NCBI GenBank assembly: GCA_963721335.1 | Contig: CAVRIV010000001.1 | Coordinates: 62,001 to 126,000 of the forward strand | Reading direction: 5' to 3' | Origin: CAVXDY01 sp963721335 | GTDB lineage: Bacteria > Actinomycetota > Thermoleophilia > Miltoncostaeales > Miltoncostaeaceae | DNA: 64,000 nucleotides | Shown here: in pieces, positions 42,916 through 53,341 of the stretch | How the letters are laid out: each line of letters opens with the position of its first letter | How positions within the stretch are numbered: position 1 is the first letter of the stretch | The notes under the pieces: model-generated | Told to the model about the DNA's origin: nothing | What the model saw: only the letters and a program-made list of their open reading frames with translations | The model's database searches: none | Position numbers and translations under genes: made by a program

Positions 42916-44250
42916 AGCTGCGCCATCCCGTTCTGGGCCGCCACGGAGAGCGGCTCGTAGAGGGCGCCGATCGGCGGCGAGTAGACGTTCTCCATCCAGG
43001 CGAGGTCCTCGAGCGTGGCGCCGCGCTTCAGCGCGAAGGCCAGGAAGTCGGCGCGCTCCTTGATGCCCTCGCCGCCCACGAACTGGCCGCCGATCAGCTT
43101 TCCGGTGCCCGGGCTCGGCGAGGAGCTTGACGCGCACCTGCTGCACGCCGGGGTAGTAGCGGGCCCGGCTGATGCCGTTCGCCGTCCCGACGACGTACGG
43201 GATGCCCAGCGAGGTGGCCAGGTGCTCGCCGAAGCTGGCCCCGCCGATCTGGACCTGTCCGCCGACCATCCCCCAGGGGATGTTGACCGGGTCGTACCGG
43301 CGGTCGCCGCCGCCCGCGTTCGCCCCCGCCACCCGGCCCTGCTGCATCGCGTGGGAGCCCGTCAGGCCCTGGACGGCGACGCCGGTGAGGTTCTGGGGCA
43401 TCTCCACGCAGTCGCCGGCCGCGTACACGCTCGTCCATCGAGGTGCGCATGCGCTCGTCGACCACGAACGCGCCGGTGGAGCCGACCGTGAGGCCCATCG
43501 AGCGCGCCGAGGGTGGTCTCGGGCTCCTTGTGGGTGGCGATGACGCAGATGTCGGCCTCGATCTCGCCCTCGCTGGTGACCGACGGCGCGCAGCTTGCCG
43601 CCGCTGCCCTCGAAGCCCTTCAGGCCGGTCGCCGAAGTGGAGGTCGCCCCGAGCGCCGCGAGGCTCTCCTGCACCGGCTCGGCGATCTCCGGGTCGGCGA
43701 TCTGCGCGAGGAGCCACGCGTTCTCGTCCACCAGGTGGGTCTCGATGCCGCGGTGCGCGAGCGCGGTGAGCATCTCGACGCCGAGCGGGCCGGCCTCCAG
43801 CACGACGGCCTTCTTCACGTCGTTCAGGGTCTCGTTGAGCTCCATGCCGCGCCGGATGTTCTTGACGAAGGTGAGCCCTCGAGGTCGTTCCCGGGGACGT
43901 CGGGGAGCGTGTAGTTCCACCCGGTGCAGATGATCAGCGTGTCCCAGGGGATGACCTGCGCCGTTCGCGGTCATGGTCCGGGCGCCGGCGTCGACATCGG
44001 TCACCACGGTCTCGCGGCGCAGGTCGATGCCGGCCTCCTCGTAGTTCTCGGGCCCCGCCAGGAAGAGGCGCTCGAAGTCGGGGATCTCCCGGCCGAGGAC
44101 GTAGGGGATCCCGCACGGCGAGTACGCGACGTCCTCGTACTCGGTGCAGACGATGACGGTCGCGTCGGGGTTCGTGCGCTTGGCCATCGACGCCGCGCTG
44201 ATGCCGGCGGCGCCTCCGCCGATGACGCAGATGTTGCGAGCCTCACCCAT
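42912..44250 (-). CDS. CoA-disulfide reductase/NADH oxidase-like flavoprotein, several frameshifts
   Basis: About 446 residues. N-terminal FAD motif ICVIGGGAAGISAASMAKR and the active-site Cys in VAYSPCGIPYVLGREIPDF, the signature of CoA-disulfide reductases and NADH oxidases/peroxidases. Then a second Rossmann motif (VVLEAGPLGVEMLTALAHRG), VYAAGDCVEMPQNLTG, AMQQGRVAGANAGGGDRRY and a C-terminal dimer domain ending SVAAQNGMAQL. At least six one-base shifts interrupt the frame (for example near 43120, 43505, 43590, 43630, 43870, 43965), always between conserved blocks, so these are taken as errors. ATG 44250 overlaps the probable OsmC stop. The role in the cluster may be thiol redox balance. 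Confidence 0.78.
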
Positions 44251-44723
44251 CCGTGTGTCCTCGAGTCCTCGGGGCCGAAAGCGCGGAAAGGGCGACGCTA
44301 CCCGATGCCCTCCCCCAGGTGGTAGGGATCTCGGGCGGAGTGGCGAGCGTGTTCGTGACCCAGCAGTAGCGCTTCGCCATCTCCACCGCGGGCGCGAGCT
44401 CGCCGGGCGGGGTGGAGGAGCGCACCCAGAGGTCGTAGCGGCCGTGGCGCGGCTCGCCCAGCGCCCGGTGCGGCTGCACCTGCACCTCCAGGTCGTCGCA
44501 GATCGATGCGCTGCTTGCGGGCCGCCCACGCCACGGCGATGCAGAAGCAGGAGGCGAGGGCCGCGACCACGAGCTCGGTGGGCATCGGCCCGGCGTCGTG
44601 GCCGCCGAACTCCGGTGGCTCGTCCACCCGGATGGCGTGGCCGCGGCCGGAGACGTCGGCCGCGAGCCCCCCGGTCCACTCGGCGGTCCAGACCGCGTAC
44701 TCGTGGTCGTCACGCAGCGACAC
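44243..44723 (-). CDS. OsmC-like protein, frameshifted
   Basis: About 158 residues. OsmC/Ohr proteins reduce organic peroxides with paired Cys. Seen: YAVWTAEWTGGLAADVSG, FGGHDAGPMPTELVVAALAS with CFCIAVAWAA carrying the first Cys pair, and, after a one-base shift near 44505, DDLEVQVQPHRALGEPRHG and EMAKRYCWVTNTLATPPE with the second Cys. The frame then runs to a stop at 44243 that overlaps the flavoprotein start; an additional slip would give a shorter end at 44298. GTG 44723 overlaps the glycosyltransferase stop by 14 bases. Confidence 0.75.
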
Positions 44724-45884
44724 GGACGACCTCCTCGTAGACCTGCTCGTGCGCCGCGGCGGCGGCCTCCCAGGTGAAGCGCGCGGCCGTGGCGCGACCG
44801 CCGGCCGTCAGCCGCTCGCGCAGGGCGGCGTCGCCCATCACCTCCGACAGGGCCGCCGCGAGGCGCGCCGGGTCGCCGGCCGGCACCATCCGGCAGTCGC
44901 GTCCGTCGCGCAGGATCTCGCGCAGCACCGGCAGGTCGCTCACCACCGCCGGCAGCCCGGACGCCTGGGCCTCCAGCACCACCAGGCCGAAGCCCTCGCG
45001 CTCCGAGGGGAAGGCGAAGACGTCGGCCGCCCGGAACAGCGCCGGCATGCCCGGATCGGGGATCGGGCCCAGCACCGCCACGTCCGCGGCGGCCGGCGGG
45101 TGGGCGCCGCGGTGCACGCGCAGGCCCAGCCGTTCGGCGTCCTCGATCCCAGCCCTCGCGGTAGTCCGCGTAGTCGAAGAGCGTCTCGCCCCCGGCGATC
45201 GCGAGCAGGGCGCCCGCCCCCAGCGCGCCGCGCGCCCGCGCGAACGCCTCGAGCAGGGCGCGGCTGCCCTTGCGCGGCTCGATCCCCCCGATCGCCAGCA
45301 CCGTCGGCCGCGCGCCCCAGCCGAGCCGCGCCCCGGCGGCGGCACGGTCGAGCGGGCAGCGCGGCGAAGCGCTCGCCGCCGACCCCGTTGGGGATGACGT
45401 GCGCGGTCGACGCCGTGATCCCGCGCGATCGCGTCGGCCCAGTGGGCGCTGACGCAGACGCGGTGGTCGACGTCCTCGATCGAGGCGCGCTGGCACTCGA
45501 CCAGCACCGGGTCGCGAAGTCGTCGACGTGGTGGATCGTGCGGACCACGGCCGGCACGAGCCCCTCGTCGCGCAGGGCGAGGAGCGACCGCGCCGACAGG
45601 CAGTCCTCGGCGTGGTGGACGTCGGCCGGCCCCGCGGCCCGCAGGCCATCCGCCAGGACGTCGGCGTAGCGCAGGATCCGGTCCCGCACCGTCTCGCCGG
45701 GACGGCGCTCCACGGGCACCAGGCAGGCGGTCACCCGCGGCTCCCGGAAGAAGGCGGCCCCGTCGGCCGACAGCGCCCACAGCTCCACGTCGTGCCCGCG
45801 GTCGCCGAGCGCCTCGGCCAGCGAGAGCGCGTGGACCACGCCGCCGCGCGGCTTGGTCGAGTAGGTGACCAGCCGGATTCTCAC
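44710..45884 (-). CDS. MSMEG_0565-family glycosyltransferase (Nit1C cluster), several frameshifts
   Basis: About 390 residues of a GT4-type enzyme that is a marker of Nit1C gene clusters in actinobacteria. N terminus: VTYSTKPRGGVVHALSLAEA and VPAVVRTIHHVDDF, both characteristic of the MSMEG_0565 family. C terminus: VLAIGGIEPRKGSRALLEAF, VAVLGPIPDPGMPALFRAAD, VFAFPSEREGFGLVVLEAQA with the catalytic EGFG Glu, and LREILRDGRDCRMVPAGDP. Three or four one-base shifts (about 45510, 45430-45360, 45155) separate intact blocks. GTG 45884 starts a run continuing with OsmC, flavoprotein, hypothetical and AllH. Its acceptor in Nit1C clusters is unknown. Confidence 0.82.
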
Positions 45885-45958
45885 CCGGGCACCGGGCGGC
45901 GGTCCGCCGCCCCGAGGGACCTTCGATACGGTGCGGCGGTGCGCGGATCGGATGAACG

Positions 45959-46927
45959 GTGAAGGCTGCGGTCTGCGAGCGCTACGGGCCGCCGGAGGTC
46001 GTGCGGATCAGGGAGGTGCCGACGCCGGTTCCGGCGGACGGTGAGGTCCTGGTGGCCGCCCTTGCGACGACGGTCAACTCCGGCGACGCCCGGGTGAGGG
46101 CGCTGCGCGTCCCCCGCGGACTGGGCCTGGCGGTGCGGCTGAGGTTCGGCGTGACCAGGCCGAGGCAGCCCATCCTGGGCTTCGACGTGGCCGGGCGGGT
46201 CGAGGCGGTGGGGAGGGCCGTCGGCGGATTCCAGCCGGGCGACCGGGTGGTCGCCTCGCGCGGGTTCGACTTCGGCTGCCACGCCGAGTACGTGGCCGTG
46301 GCCGAGAGTGGGGCGATCGCCGGGATCCCCGAGGGCCTGAGCGATCAGGATGCCGTGGCGCTCTGCTTCGGCGGCACGACGGCCCTCGACTTCTTCCGGC
46401 GAGGGGAGCTCGCTCCCGGCGAATCGGCGCTGATCAACGGCGCCTCCGGTGCGGTCGGCACCATGGCCGTGCAACTCGCCAAGCACCTCGGCGCCGAGGT
46501 GACCGCCGTCTGCAGCGGCGCCAACGCGGAGCTGGTCACCGGCCTCGGGGCCGACCACGTCATCGACCACACGACGGAGGACTTCACCCGCGACGGGCGG
46601 CGCTACGACGTGATCATGGACTGTCACGGCAACGCGCCCCACGCGCGGGTCAAGGGTTCGCTGAAACCGGGCGGGCGGTTCCTGCTGGTCGTCGGCGATC
46701 TCCGGCAGATGCTCGCCGCGTCGCGGCAGAAGGCCGTGATCAGCGGCAGCAGCGCCGCGATCACCGCCGACAACCTTCGGACCCTCATGTCGCTCGCCGA
46801 GCAGGGAGTGCTCACGCCGGTGATCGACACGGTCCTGCCGTTCGCGCGGATCGTCGATGCGCATCGCCGGGTCGACGGCGGCCACAAGGTCGGCAGCGTC
46901 GTGCTCACGTTCGGACGGGACGGCTGA
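45959..46927 (+). CDS. MDR-family NAD(P)H-dependent alcohol dehydrogenase/quinone reductase
   Basis: 322 residues, intact. N-terminal GroES-like domain (MKAAVCERYGPPEVVRIREV, GFDVAGRVEAVGRAVGGFQP, GDRVVASRGFDFGCHAEYVA) and Rossmann domain LINGASGAVGTMAVQLAKHL with NADP-type binding, ending GGHKVGSVVLTF. The zinc-ligand Cys/His of true alcohol dehydrogenases are not evident, which points to the quinone-oxidoreductase branch. The start is GTG 45959. It is divergent from the glycosyltransferase and convergent with the FdrA-like gene. The free-standing position gives no clue to its substrate. Confidence 0.88.
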   Translation: MKAAVCERYGPPEVVRIREVPTPVPADGEVLVAALATTVNSGDARVRALRVPRGLGLAVRLRFGVTRPRQPILGFDVAGRVEAVGRAVGGFQPGDRVVASRGFDFGCHAEYVAVAESGAIAGIPEGLSDQDAVALCFGGTTALDFFRRGELAPGESALINGASGAVGTMAVQLAKHLGAEVTAVCSGANAELVTGLGADHVIDHTTEDFTRDGRRYDVIMDCHGNAPHARVKGSLKPGGRFLLVVGDLRQMLAASRQKAVISGSSAAITADNLRTLMSLAEQGVLTPVIDTVLPFARIVDAHRRVDGGHKVGSVVLTFGRDG

Positions 46928-46941
46928 ACCGGTAGGGGACC

Positions 46942-48408
46942 TCATCCGGCGATGGCGGCGGCGAGCCGCGCGGCGGCGGCGTTGGTGGGGGCCAGGCGGA
47001 CTCCGGCCTCGGCCAGCGCGGCCTCCTGGCGGCTGCGCACCTGCGGGTCGTCCTCGGTGCCCAGCACGTAGCCCACCACGGCGAGCTGAGGGCGCGCCGC
47101 CAGCGCCTCGCGGATGACGGGCGCCAGCACGCCGGCGGGGTCGGGGTGGCCGGCGTAGCCGAGCACGACGTCGATCAGCAGGACCCCCACCTCGGGGTCG
47201 GCCGCCTCCTCCAGGATGCGCTCCGCGCGCGCCTCGGGGTCGATCATCGGGTGGGGGCGCCCGCGGGTGAACTCCTCCTCGCCGAGATCGAGGCACGCGT
47301 GGCCGCGCGGCTCCCCCTCGAGGCGCCGCGCGCGCCCCGCCGGGGCGTTGCTGGACACGTCCCCGAGGCGCTCGGCCAGGATCGCGGCGGCCTCGCTGCA
47401 GAGCGTCCCGCCGGAGAACAGCCCGCGCACCGCGCCGCCCGATGATCCACTCGGCGCGCGGCGGGCCGGGGGCCTGCGACGGGTGGCCGGCGAGGCGCGC
47501 GGCGGCCAGGGCCGCCTCCTCCAGCGTCTCGGCCAGGTGGACGCCCTCGACCGGGTCGACGCCCCCGCCCACCATGCACGCCGCGGCCGGCAGCCCCGTG
47601 CCGGCCAGGGCCCTCAGCACCCGCTCGGCGACCTCCGGCGAGGGCGGCTTGGAGACGCACAGGATGACGCCGGTCTCCTCGTCCGAGGCGAGGCGGGCGA
47701 TGGCGTCGAGGGCCGTGATCGCCCCCACCTCGTCCGTGAGGTCGCGGCCGCCGGTCCCGTAGCAGCGGCTGATCCCGGCGCCGGCCCGGTCGACCAGGAC
47801 CGTGACCTCCTGAGCCCCGGTGCCCGCGGCCGCCACCACACCCGACCGCGCCGCGCCGCGACGACGTTGGCGAAGCCGAGCGCGACCCCGTCGATGATCG
47901 CCGTGCCCGCGCCCGGGCCCATCACCAGGAGGCCCCGCTCGTGGGCGCGGCGCTTCAGGGCGACCTCGTCCTCCCGCGAGACGCCGTCGCTGAACAGCAG
48001 CACGTCCATGCCGGCGCCGAGCGCCTTGTGGGCCTCGAGGGCCGCGTACTCACCGGGCACCGAGATCACCGCGATGTCGCCCTGCGCGCGCGCCAGGCTG
48101 CGCGGCGGACGCGGGCCCGAGGCGCCCGGCGCGCCTCCGGACGGGGCCGCGTCGAGGACCTCCTCCGCGGCGGCGAGCCCGGCATCGGCCTCCGCCCCCC
48201 TGCACGGCGAGCACGAGGTCGTCGGGGCCCGCCCCCTCGATCCCCGGCGTCGGAGAAGCCCAGTCGACGCGGCCTCCTCGCGGTTCGCGGGGGTGCCCAT
48301 GAAGCACAGCGCGCGCTCGACGCCGTCCACGCTCTCGGCGGCGCGGGCCGCGGCCATCATCTTCGCGCTGTCCGCCCAGCGGCCGGCCCGGACGCGGATC
48401 GCGGTCAC
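46942..48408 (-). CDS. allF: FdrA/AllF-family protein (oxamate carbamoyltransferase subunit), several frameshifts
   Basis: About 490 residues of the FdrA family, related to succinyl-CoA synthetase alpha subunits. N terminus RWADSAKMMAAARAAESVDG and CFMGTPANREEA, then DIAVISVPGEYAALEAHKAL, DVLLFSDGVSREDEVALKRR, LLVMGPGAGTAIIDGVALGF, VTVLVDRAGAGISRCYGTGG, AITALDAIARLASDEETGVI, and the C-terminal RGLFSGGTLCSEAAAIL with DVSSNAP and LIDVVLGYAGHPDPAGVLAP. Frame slips lie near 48245, 48195, 47845 and 47440. GTG 48408 overlaps the preceding decarboxylase stop. E. coli AllF is one subunit of oxamate carbamoyltransferase; the AllG and AllH families are also in this window. Confidence 0.85.
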
Positions 48409-49645
48409 GTGGCCGTCACCGCGCGTCCCTCCGGCCCGGCGAGCAGGGGCTCGGCCTGGGCGCCGAGCGCCTCGTCGTCGGTCTCCGCCGCGCGCAGGGT
48501 GGATGCGCGGCCCCCCTCCACCAGCACGGCGCCCGGGCGCAGGTGGATGAAGGGGGACGCCTGCGCCATCGCGTAGGCCCCGGTCTGGCCGATCCACACC
48601 AGGTCGCCCACGCGCAGCGGCGGCAGCGGCACCTCGCGGGCGACGGCGTCGTGCTGCAGGCAGAGCGGCCCGAACAGGTCGGTGGCGCGCTCCGCACCGT
48701 CGCGCGGCTCGGCGGGGTGGACCGGCGATCGCTTCCACAGGACGCAGGGGACCTGGGTCACGCCGGCATCGACCACCACGGCGCCGCGCCCGCGCCGGGC
48801 GACCACCCGCACGAGCAGCCAGCCCGCGTCGCGGATCAGGGCCCGGCCGGGCTCGAGGATGATCGGCGGGGCGTCCGGACCGAGGGCCGCGCGCGCCGCG
48901 TCGAGATGGCCCGCGAGCCCCGCGGCCGCCGGCCACCCGCCGCCCAGGTCGAGCCACCGGATGCCGCCCACGCGCTCGGCGGTCTCGCGCAGCCGGCCGG
49001 CCGCGTCGGCGAAGCGCGCGACGGGCACCGGGTACTGCACCGTGACGCCGTGGATCGGCGGCCCGGAGGACGGCAGCGGGCCGAGCTGGTAGGCGCCCAG
49101 ATGGATGTGCAGGCCGGTCAGCGGCAGGCCCGCCCGCGCGAGGATCGACGCCGCCGCGGGGGCCATGCGCGCCGGCACCCCGAAGCGGTCGCGGCCCTCC
49201 CGGTCGGGCGGGACGAGCCGCAGGCCGACCCGGGCCTCGGGGGCCGGCGTGGGCCGCGAGGCGGGCGATCTCGCGCACCTGCTCCGCCCCGTCGGCGACG
49301 ACCGTGGCGCCCTCCGACAGCGCCCGGCGCAGCTCGTGCGGAGGTCTTGAGGGGTCCGTTGAAGACGATCTGCGACCCCGGCACACCCGCCCGGCGGGCG
49401 ACGCGGTACTCGAACCCCGAGGCCACCTCGGCCCAGCATCCCGCCCGGTGCAGGCGGGCGACCAGGCCCATCAGGGGGTTGGACTTCACCGAGTAGGCGA
49501 TGGTCGCGGCCGGGCCGGCGACGGCCTGGAAGGCGTGGGCCTCGGCCTCGATGCGCGCGCCGTCGAAGACGTAGAGCGGCGTGCCGAAGCGCTCGGCCAG
49601 CTCCCCGGCCCGGCCTGGCGGGCGCGGGTCGAGCGACCGGATCAC
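48405..49645 (-). CDS. PLP-dependent decarboxylase, Orn/DAP/Arg group 2, frameshifted
   Basis: About 413 residues with the alanine-racemase-like barrel of fold type III decarboxylases. PLP lysine in ATIAYSVKSNPLMGLVARL, then AEVASGFEYRVARRAGVPGS, VFNGPLKT, GLHIHLGAYQLG, WLDLGGGWPAAAGLAGH, ILEPGRALIRDAGWLLVRV and, near the C terminus, GPLCLQHDAVAREVPLPPL and TGAYAMAQASPFIHLRPG. The GPLCxxxD site aligns with the substrate-binding Cys-Asp motif. Shifts lie near 49345 and 49255. GTG 49645 overlaps the monooxygenase stop and its own stop overlaps the AllF GTG. The substrate could be a basic amino acid or a carbamoylated derivative; this is not determinable here. Confidence 0.82.
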
Positions 49646-50633
49646 GCGACCGCCCGGGCCGTGAGGCGCGGCCACACGCGGCGGCCGACCCGGGTGACCT
49701 CCTCCAGGTGCGGATAGCCGGAGGCGATCACCAGATCCACCCCGGCCGTCCGGTACTCGTCGAGCAGCGCGGCGACGCGGCCGTGCGAGCCCACCAGCGC
49801 GGTGCCCGCGCCGCCGCGCACGGCCCGGATTCCGGCCCACAGGCCGGGCGACACCCAGCCCTCGTCGTCGGCCGGGATCGCGTTCATGCGCGCCTGCCCC
49901 TCGCTGTCGAACTCCGCGTACTCCGAGGCCCGGTCGTCGCGGACCTCGGCCTCGCGAGATCAGTTGGCGGGCGGCCTCGATCGCCTCGGCGCCGCCGCTG
50001 CGGGCGATGAGGTGGATGCGCAGGCCGAAGCGCAGGGGCCGCCCGCCCGCCCGGTCGCGCATCTCCCGGATCCGCTCGCCGATGCGGTCGGGGGGCTCGC
50101 CCCACATGAGGTACGTGTCGGCCACGCGGGCGGCCAGGGCCTTCGCCGCCTCGCTCGCCCCGCCCAGGTAGAGGGGCCCGGGGAAGCGCTCGCGCAGGGC
50201 GTCGGCCAGCTCGCCGAGGCGGGCGTAGCGCTGGTCGTGGTCGAGCGGCGGAGCGCCGTAGCCGGTGTCCGGCCCGCCGCCGGCCACCAGGTTGATGGCG
50301 ATCCGCTCGGGAGCGATCGGACCACAGCGTCTGCGCCTGGTGGGCCGCCAGCTCCGGCCGGACCGCGGCCGGGTTCACGGCGACCAGCAGCCGGATGCGG
50401 CGCGTCATCGTCGCGAGCGCGGAGGCGGTCGTCCAGCTCTCCATGAAGCGGGCATCGGGCGCGAAGGAGTCGTTGACCGATCCGGTCGGGATGAGGATCT
50501 CCTGTGCGCCGGCGTCCTCGGCGGCCTGCGCCACGGAGGCCAGGTAGGCGATCTCGGGCGCACGCTCGGGCTGCCGGGTTCCCAGCCATCGCCCATCGCC
50601 CTCCGAGGGGCAGTACCAACCGAGAGCGAGCAC
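49642..50633 (-). CDS. LLM-class flavin monooxygenase, SsuD-like, frameshifted
   Basis: About 330 residues. Bacterial-luciferase-like barrel resembling alkanesulfonate monooxygenase: YCPSEGDGRWLGT, AYLASVAQAAEDAGAQEILI, TGSVNDSFAPDARFMESWTT, RIRLLVAVNPAAVRPELAAH, AGGGPDTGYGAPPLDHDQRY, PLYLGGASEAAKALAARVAD, YLMWGEPPDRIGERIREMRD and a C-terminal GTALVGSHGRVAALLDEYRT. Shifts near 50315 and 49955 separate intact blocks. GTG 50633. It would use FMNH2 or F420H2; no partner reductase is adjacent. It heads the short run monooxygenase, decarboxylase, AllF. Confidence 0.8.
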
Positions 50634-50679
50634 CCGGAGGATGCTACCGAGCCCGGGCGCCGGTTAGGGTCGGACGATC

Positions 50680-50977
50680 GTGCCGGCCTCGCTCGTGATC
50701 ATCGAGAGCCACGACCTCGACACCGGCGAGCGCATGCGCGACGTCTTCGAGGTGACCCCGGCGCCCGAGCCGGGCCGCGAGCGCGCCGTGCTCGCCGAGG
50801 TGGTCGCGGGCATCCACCCGGGCGCCATCGAGCGGTCCTACGCCGATCGGCGTGGGCACCTTCCGCGACGGCCGGAGGGAGATCAGGGCGTCGCTCGAGG
50901 CGTCGGACGGCGCGACGCCCGGCGACGCCCCCGAGCCCGAGCCCGATCCCGCCCAGGAGCGGCTCTTCGACGCCTAG
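50680..50977 (+). CDS. Hypothetical protein (about 98 aa), one frameshift
   Basis: Begins PASLVIIESHDLDTGERMRD, then TPAPEPGRERAVLAEVVAGI and, after an extra base near 50840 (GATCGGC for GACGGC), a C-terminal part ending in an acidic PEPEPDPAQERLFDA tail. It starts at GTG 50680 and its stop overlaps the convergent aminotransferase stop by four bases. No membrane segment or known family is seen. It lies alone on the plus strand between two minus-strand genes of the cluster. Confidence 0.5.
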
Positions 50978-52290
50978 TGTCCGCCCGCGATGACCGCGGC
51001 GATCCGGCGGCCGCGGTCGGTGTCGTAGGAGCGGAAGAGCTCGACGACCGCGTCGCGGTAGACGCCGCTCGCCGCCTCCTGGCACGCCTCGGGGAAGGCG
51101 ACGGCGAAGCGCTCGAGCGCCGCGGGTCGGGATCGCTCAGGTTGAGGCGGATGGTCGTCGTGGCGCCGACCTCGCCGAGGCCGTCGCCCGGGTAGACGGC
51201 CACGTGGCGCCTGCAGAGGGCCACCGTGAGCTCCTGCGCGCTCGCCCCGGTCTCCGACACGTCGACGACGCACGAGAAGCCGTAGGCCGGATCGATCACC
51301 GGGCGGGCGATCTCGCGCAGGCGCACCAGGTTCCGCCGGATGACCTCCTCGCCGCGCCGCAGCCACACGCCGTCGCGCAGGGCCGCGGCCGCGCCGACCT
51401 GGGCCAGGCGGTTGGTGTTGAGGCGCACGGCGGCGATCTTCACCTGGAGGCAGGCCCGCACCAGGGCGGGCGGGCCGCCGAGCGCCCCGATCCGCGCGCC
51501 GGCCATGCCGTACCCGTGGGCGAGGCCGCTCGCCACCAGCACGCGTGGCGCCGGGGTGCTCGGCGGCGACCGCGGCGATGGGGTGGTGATGCGCCCCGGG
51601 GTCCACGCGGTGGGCGGAGTGGGTGCGTGTCGGCCAGGATCACCACCCCGCGCTCGGCCGACAGCGCGCAGCAGGGCCGCCAGCTCGTCGCGCGTCTGGA
51701 CCGTGCCGAACGGGTTGACCGGGTCGCAGACCACGACCATCCTGGTGCGCGGGGTGAGGGCGGCGGCGACCTCGCCGGGGTCGAGCCGCCAGCCCCCGGC
51801 CGCGGCCGAGGCGCACCCAGACGGGCTCCGCCGCCGGCCAGCCGCAGCGCCGGCACGAAGTGGAAGTAGCCGGGGTCGGTCACGATCACCTCGTCGCCGG
51901 GATCGAGGCAGGCCAGGGCGGCGTAGCCGACGCCGGCCTGGGCGCCCTCGGTGCCGATCACCTCGAAGCCGTCGTCGCGCGCCCGGCCGAGCAGCTGCTC
52001 GGCCATCAGGTCGCGCAGCCTCTCGTCGAGGTCGGGCGAGTAGGGGCCCACGTGCTCCTCGTCGACCGCCGCCCGCATGGCCATCGAGCGCCGACGGGGA
52101 CGGGCCCAGGTGGTTGGCCATCCACCCGAGGTCCGCCCACTCGGTGCGGTCGAGGGCGATCGCGCCGTCGCGGTAGATCGTCGGCGGGATCCCAGCCCAG
52201 GATGCGGTACGCGTCGCGGTAGGTCATGTAGTTGCCGAACCCCTGAGGGTCCTCGAGGAGGGCGCGGGCGCGGGCCGAGACGTGGGGCAT
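50974..52290 (-). CDS. Aminotransferase class I/II fold protein with His at the Schiff-base Lys position, frameshifted
   Basis: About 437 residues. N-terminal ALLEDPQGFGNYMTYRDAYR, ALDRTEWADLGWMANHLGP; PLP-fold blocks GTEGAQAGVGYAALACLDPG, DEVIVTDPGYFHFVPALRLA, VVVCDPVNPFGTVQTRDELA; then ASGLAHGYGMAGARIGALGG and C-terminal AYGFSCVVDVSETGASAQEL. In class I/II enzymes the block before YGMAG reads S-x-S-K; here it reads G-L-A-H, so His (codon at 51516-51518) occupies the lysine position. Six or so frame slips interrupt the gene, though the local frame around the His is open on both sides. ATG 52290; carbamate kinase ends 47 bases upstream. Confidence 0.75.
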
Positions 52291-52337
52291 CGCGTCGCCC
52301 CTCGGAGGTCGCCACGTGAGGACCGAGCGGCGGGCCA

Positions 52338-53278
52338 TCAGGCGACGATCCGGGTCCCCGCCGTCCCGGCCAGGGCCTCGGCCGCGCGGTCGAGCGACGT
52401 GATGATGGCGTCGCGCCCGCCGGCCTCCACGAACTGGATGGCCGCCTCGACCTTCGGACCCATGCTCCCGGCGGGGAACTGGCCGTCGGCCATGTGAGCG
52501 CGTGCCTCGTCCAGCGTGAGCGTGTCCACGGGGCGCTCGCCGGGGCGTGCCGAAGTCGAGCAGCACCTGCTCGACGCCGGTGAGCAGCAGCAGCGAGGTG
52601 GCCCCGACGAGCCGGCCGATGAGCGCGGCCGCGAAGTCCTTGTCGATGACCGCGTCCACGCCCGACAGGACGTCCCCCGACCCGGGTCACCGGGACGCCG
52701 CCGCCGCCGCAGGCGACCACCACCTCGCCGGCGTCGAGAAGGCTCTGGATCTCCTGGGCCTCCACCACCTCCACCGGCTCCGGCGAGGCGACCACCCGGC
52801 GCCAGCCGCGCCCGGAGTCCTCGGCCACGTGCCAGCCGCGCGCGTCGGCCAGGCGCCGGGCGCGGCCCTCGGAGAAGAAGGGCCCGATCGGCTTGGTGGG
52901 GCGGGTGAACGCCGGGATCGTCGGCGCCGGACGACCACCTGGGTCATCACCGCGGCCACCGAGCGCGGGCTGCCCGGCGGCCGCCAGGGCGTCGCCGATC
53001 GCCTGGGCCAGCAGGTAGCCGAGCTGGCCCTGGGTCATCGCCCCGAGCACGAAGAGCGGCTGGGGCGGCACCTCGCGCGCCACCGCCTCCTGGGCCATGG
53101 CGAGCGCGCCGACCTGGGGCCCGTTCCCGTGCACCACCAGCAGCCGGGCGCCGGTGGCCAGCATCGCGAGCGCGGTGTCCGCGACCGCACCGGCGCGCTC
53201 CTCCTGGTCGGAGAACGCGCCGAGGCCGCTGGGCGCCAGTGCGTTGCCCCCGATGGCGAGCACGACGGTGTCGCTCAC
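52338..53278 (-). CDS. arcC: Carbamate kinase, several frameshifts
   Basis: About 310 residues. Converts carbamoyl phosphate plus ADP to ATP, ammonia and CO2. Motifs: VVLAIGGNALAPSG, LLVVHGNGPQVGALAMAQEA, FVLGAMTQGQLGYLLAQAIG, RPTKPIGPFFSEGRARRLAD, VVACGGGGVPV, DAVIDKDFAAALIGRLVGAT and the C-terminal FPAGSMGPKVEAAIQFVEAG. Slips lie near 52930, 52685, 52550 and neighbouring sites between intact blocks. GTG 53278 follows GGGAGG. It heads a minus-strand run with the aminotransferase and is divergent from the Nit1C run. It would use the carbamoyl phosphate made by an AllFGH-type enzyme. Confidence 0.88.
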
Positions 53279-53326
53279 TCCACAACCTCCCGCCGCACAA
53301 ACCGGCCGGGTCCGCATATTGGTCTG

Positions 53327-53341
53327 GGCGCACCTTGCGCC
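53327..53341. promoter_or_regulatory. Inverted repeat in the divergent promoter region of the carbamate kinase and Sll0783-like genes
   Basis: GGCGCA-CCT-TGCGCC is a perfect 6+6 palindrome in the 165-base gap between two divergent operons. The octamer ACCTTGCG of this site (53332-53339) recurs at 53367-53374. This could be a binding site for a shared regulator of both runs; no regulator gene is adjacent. Confidence 0.35.
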
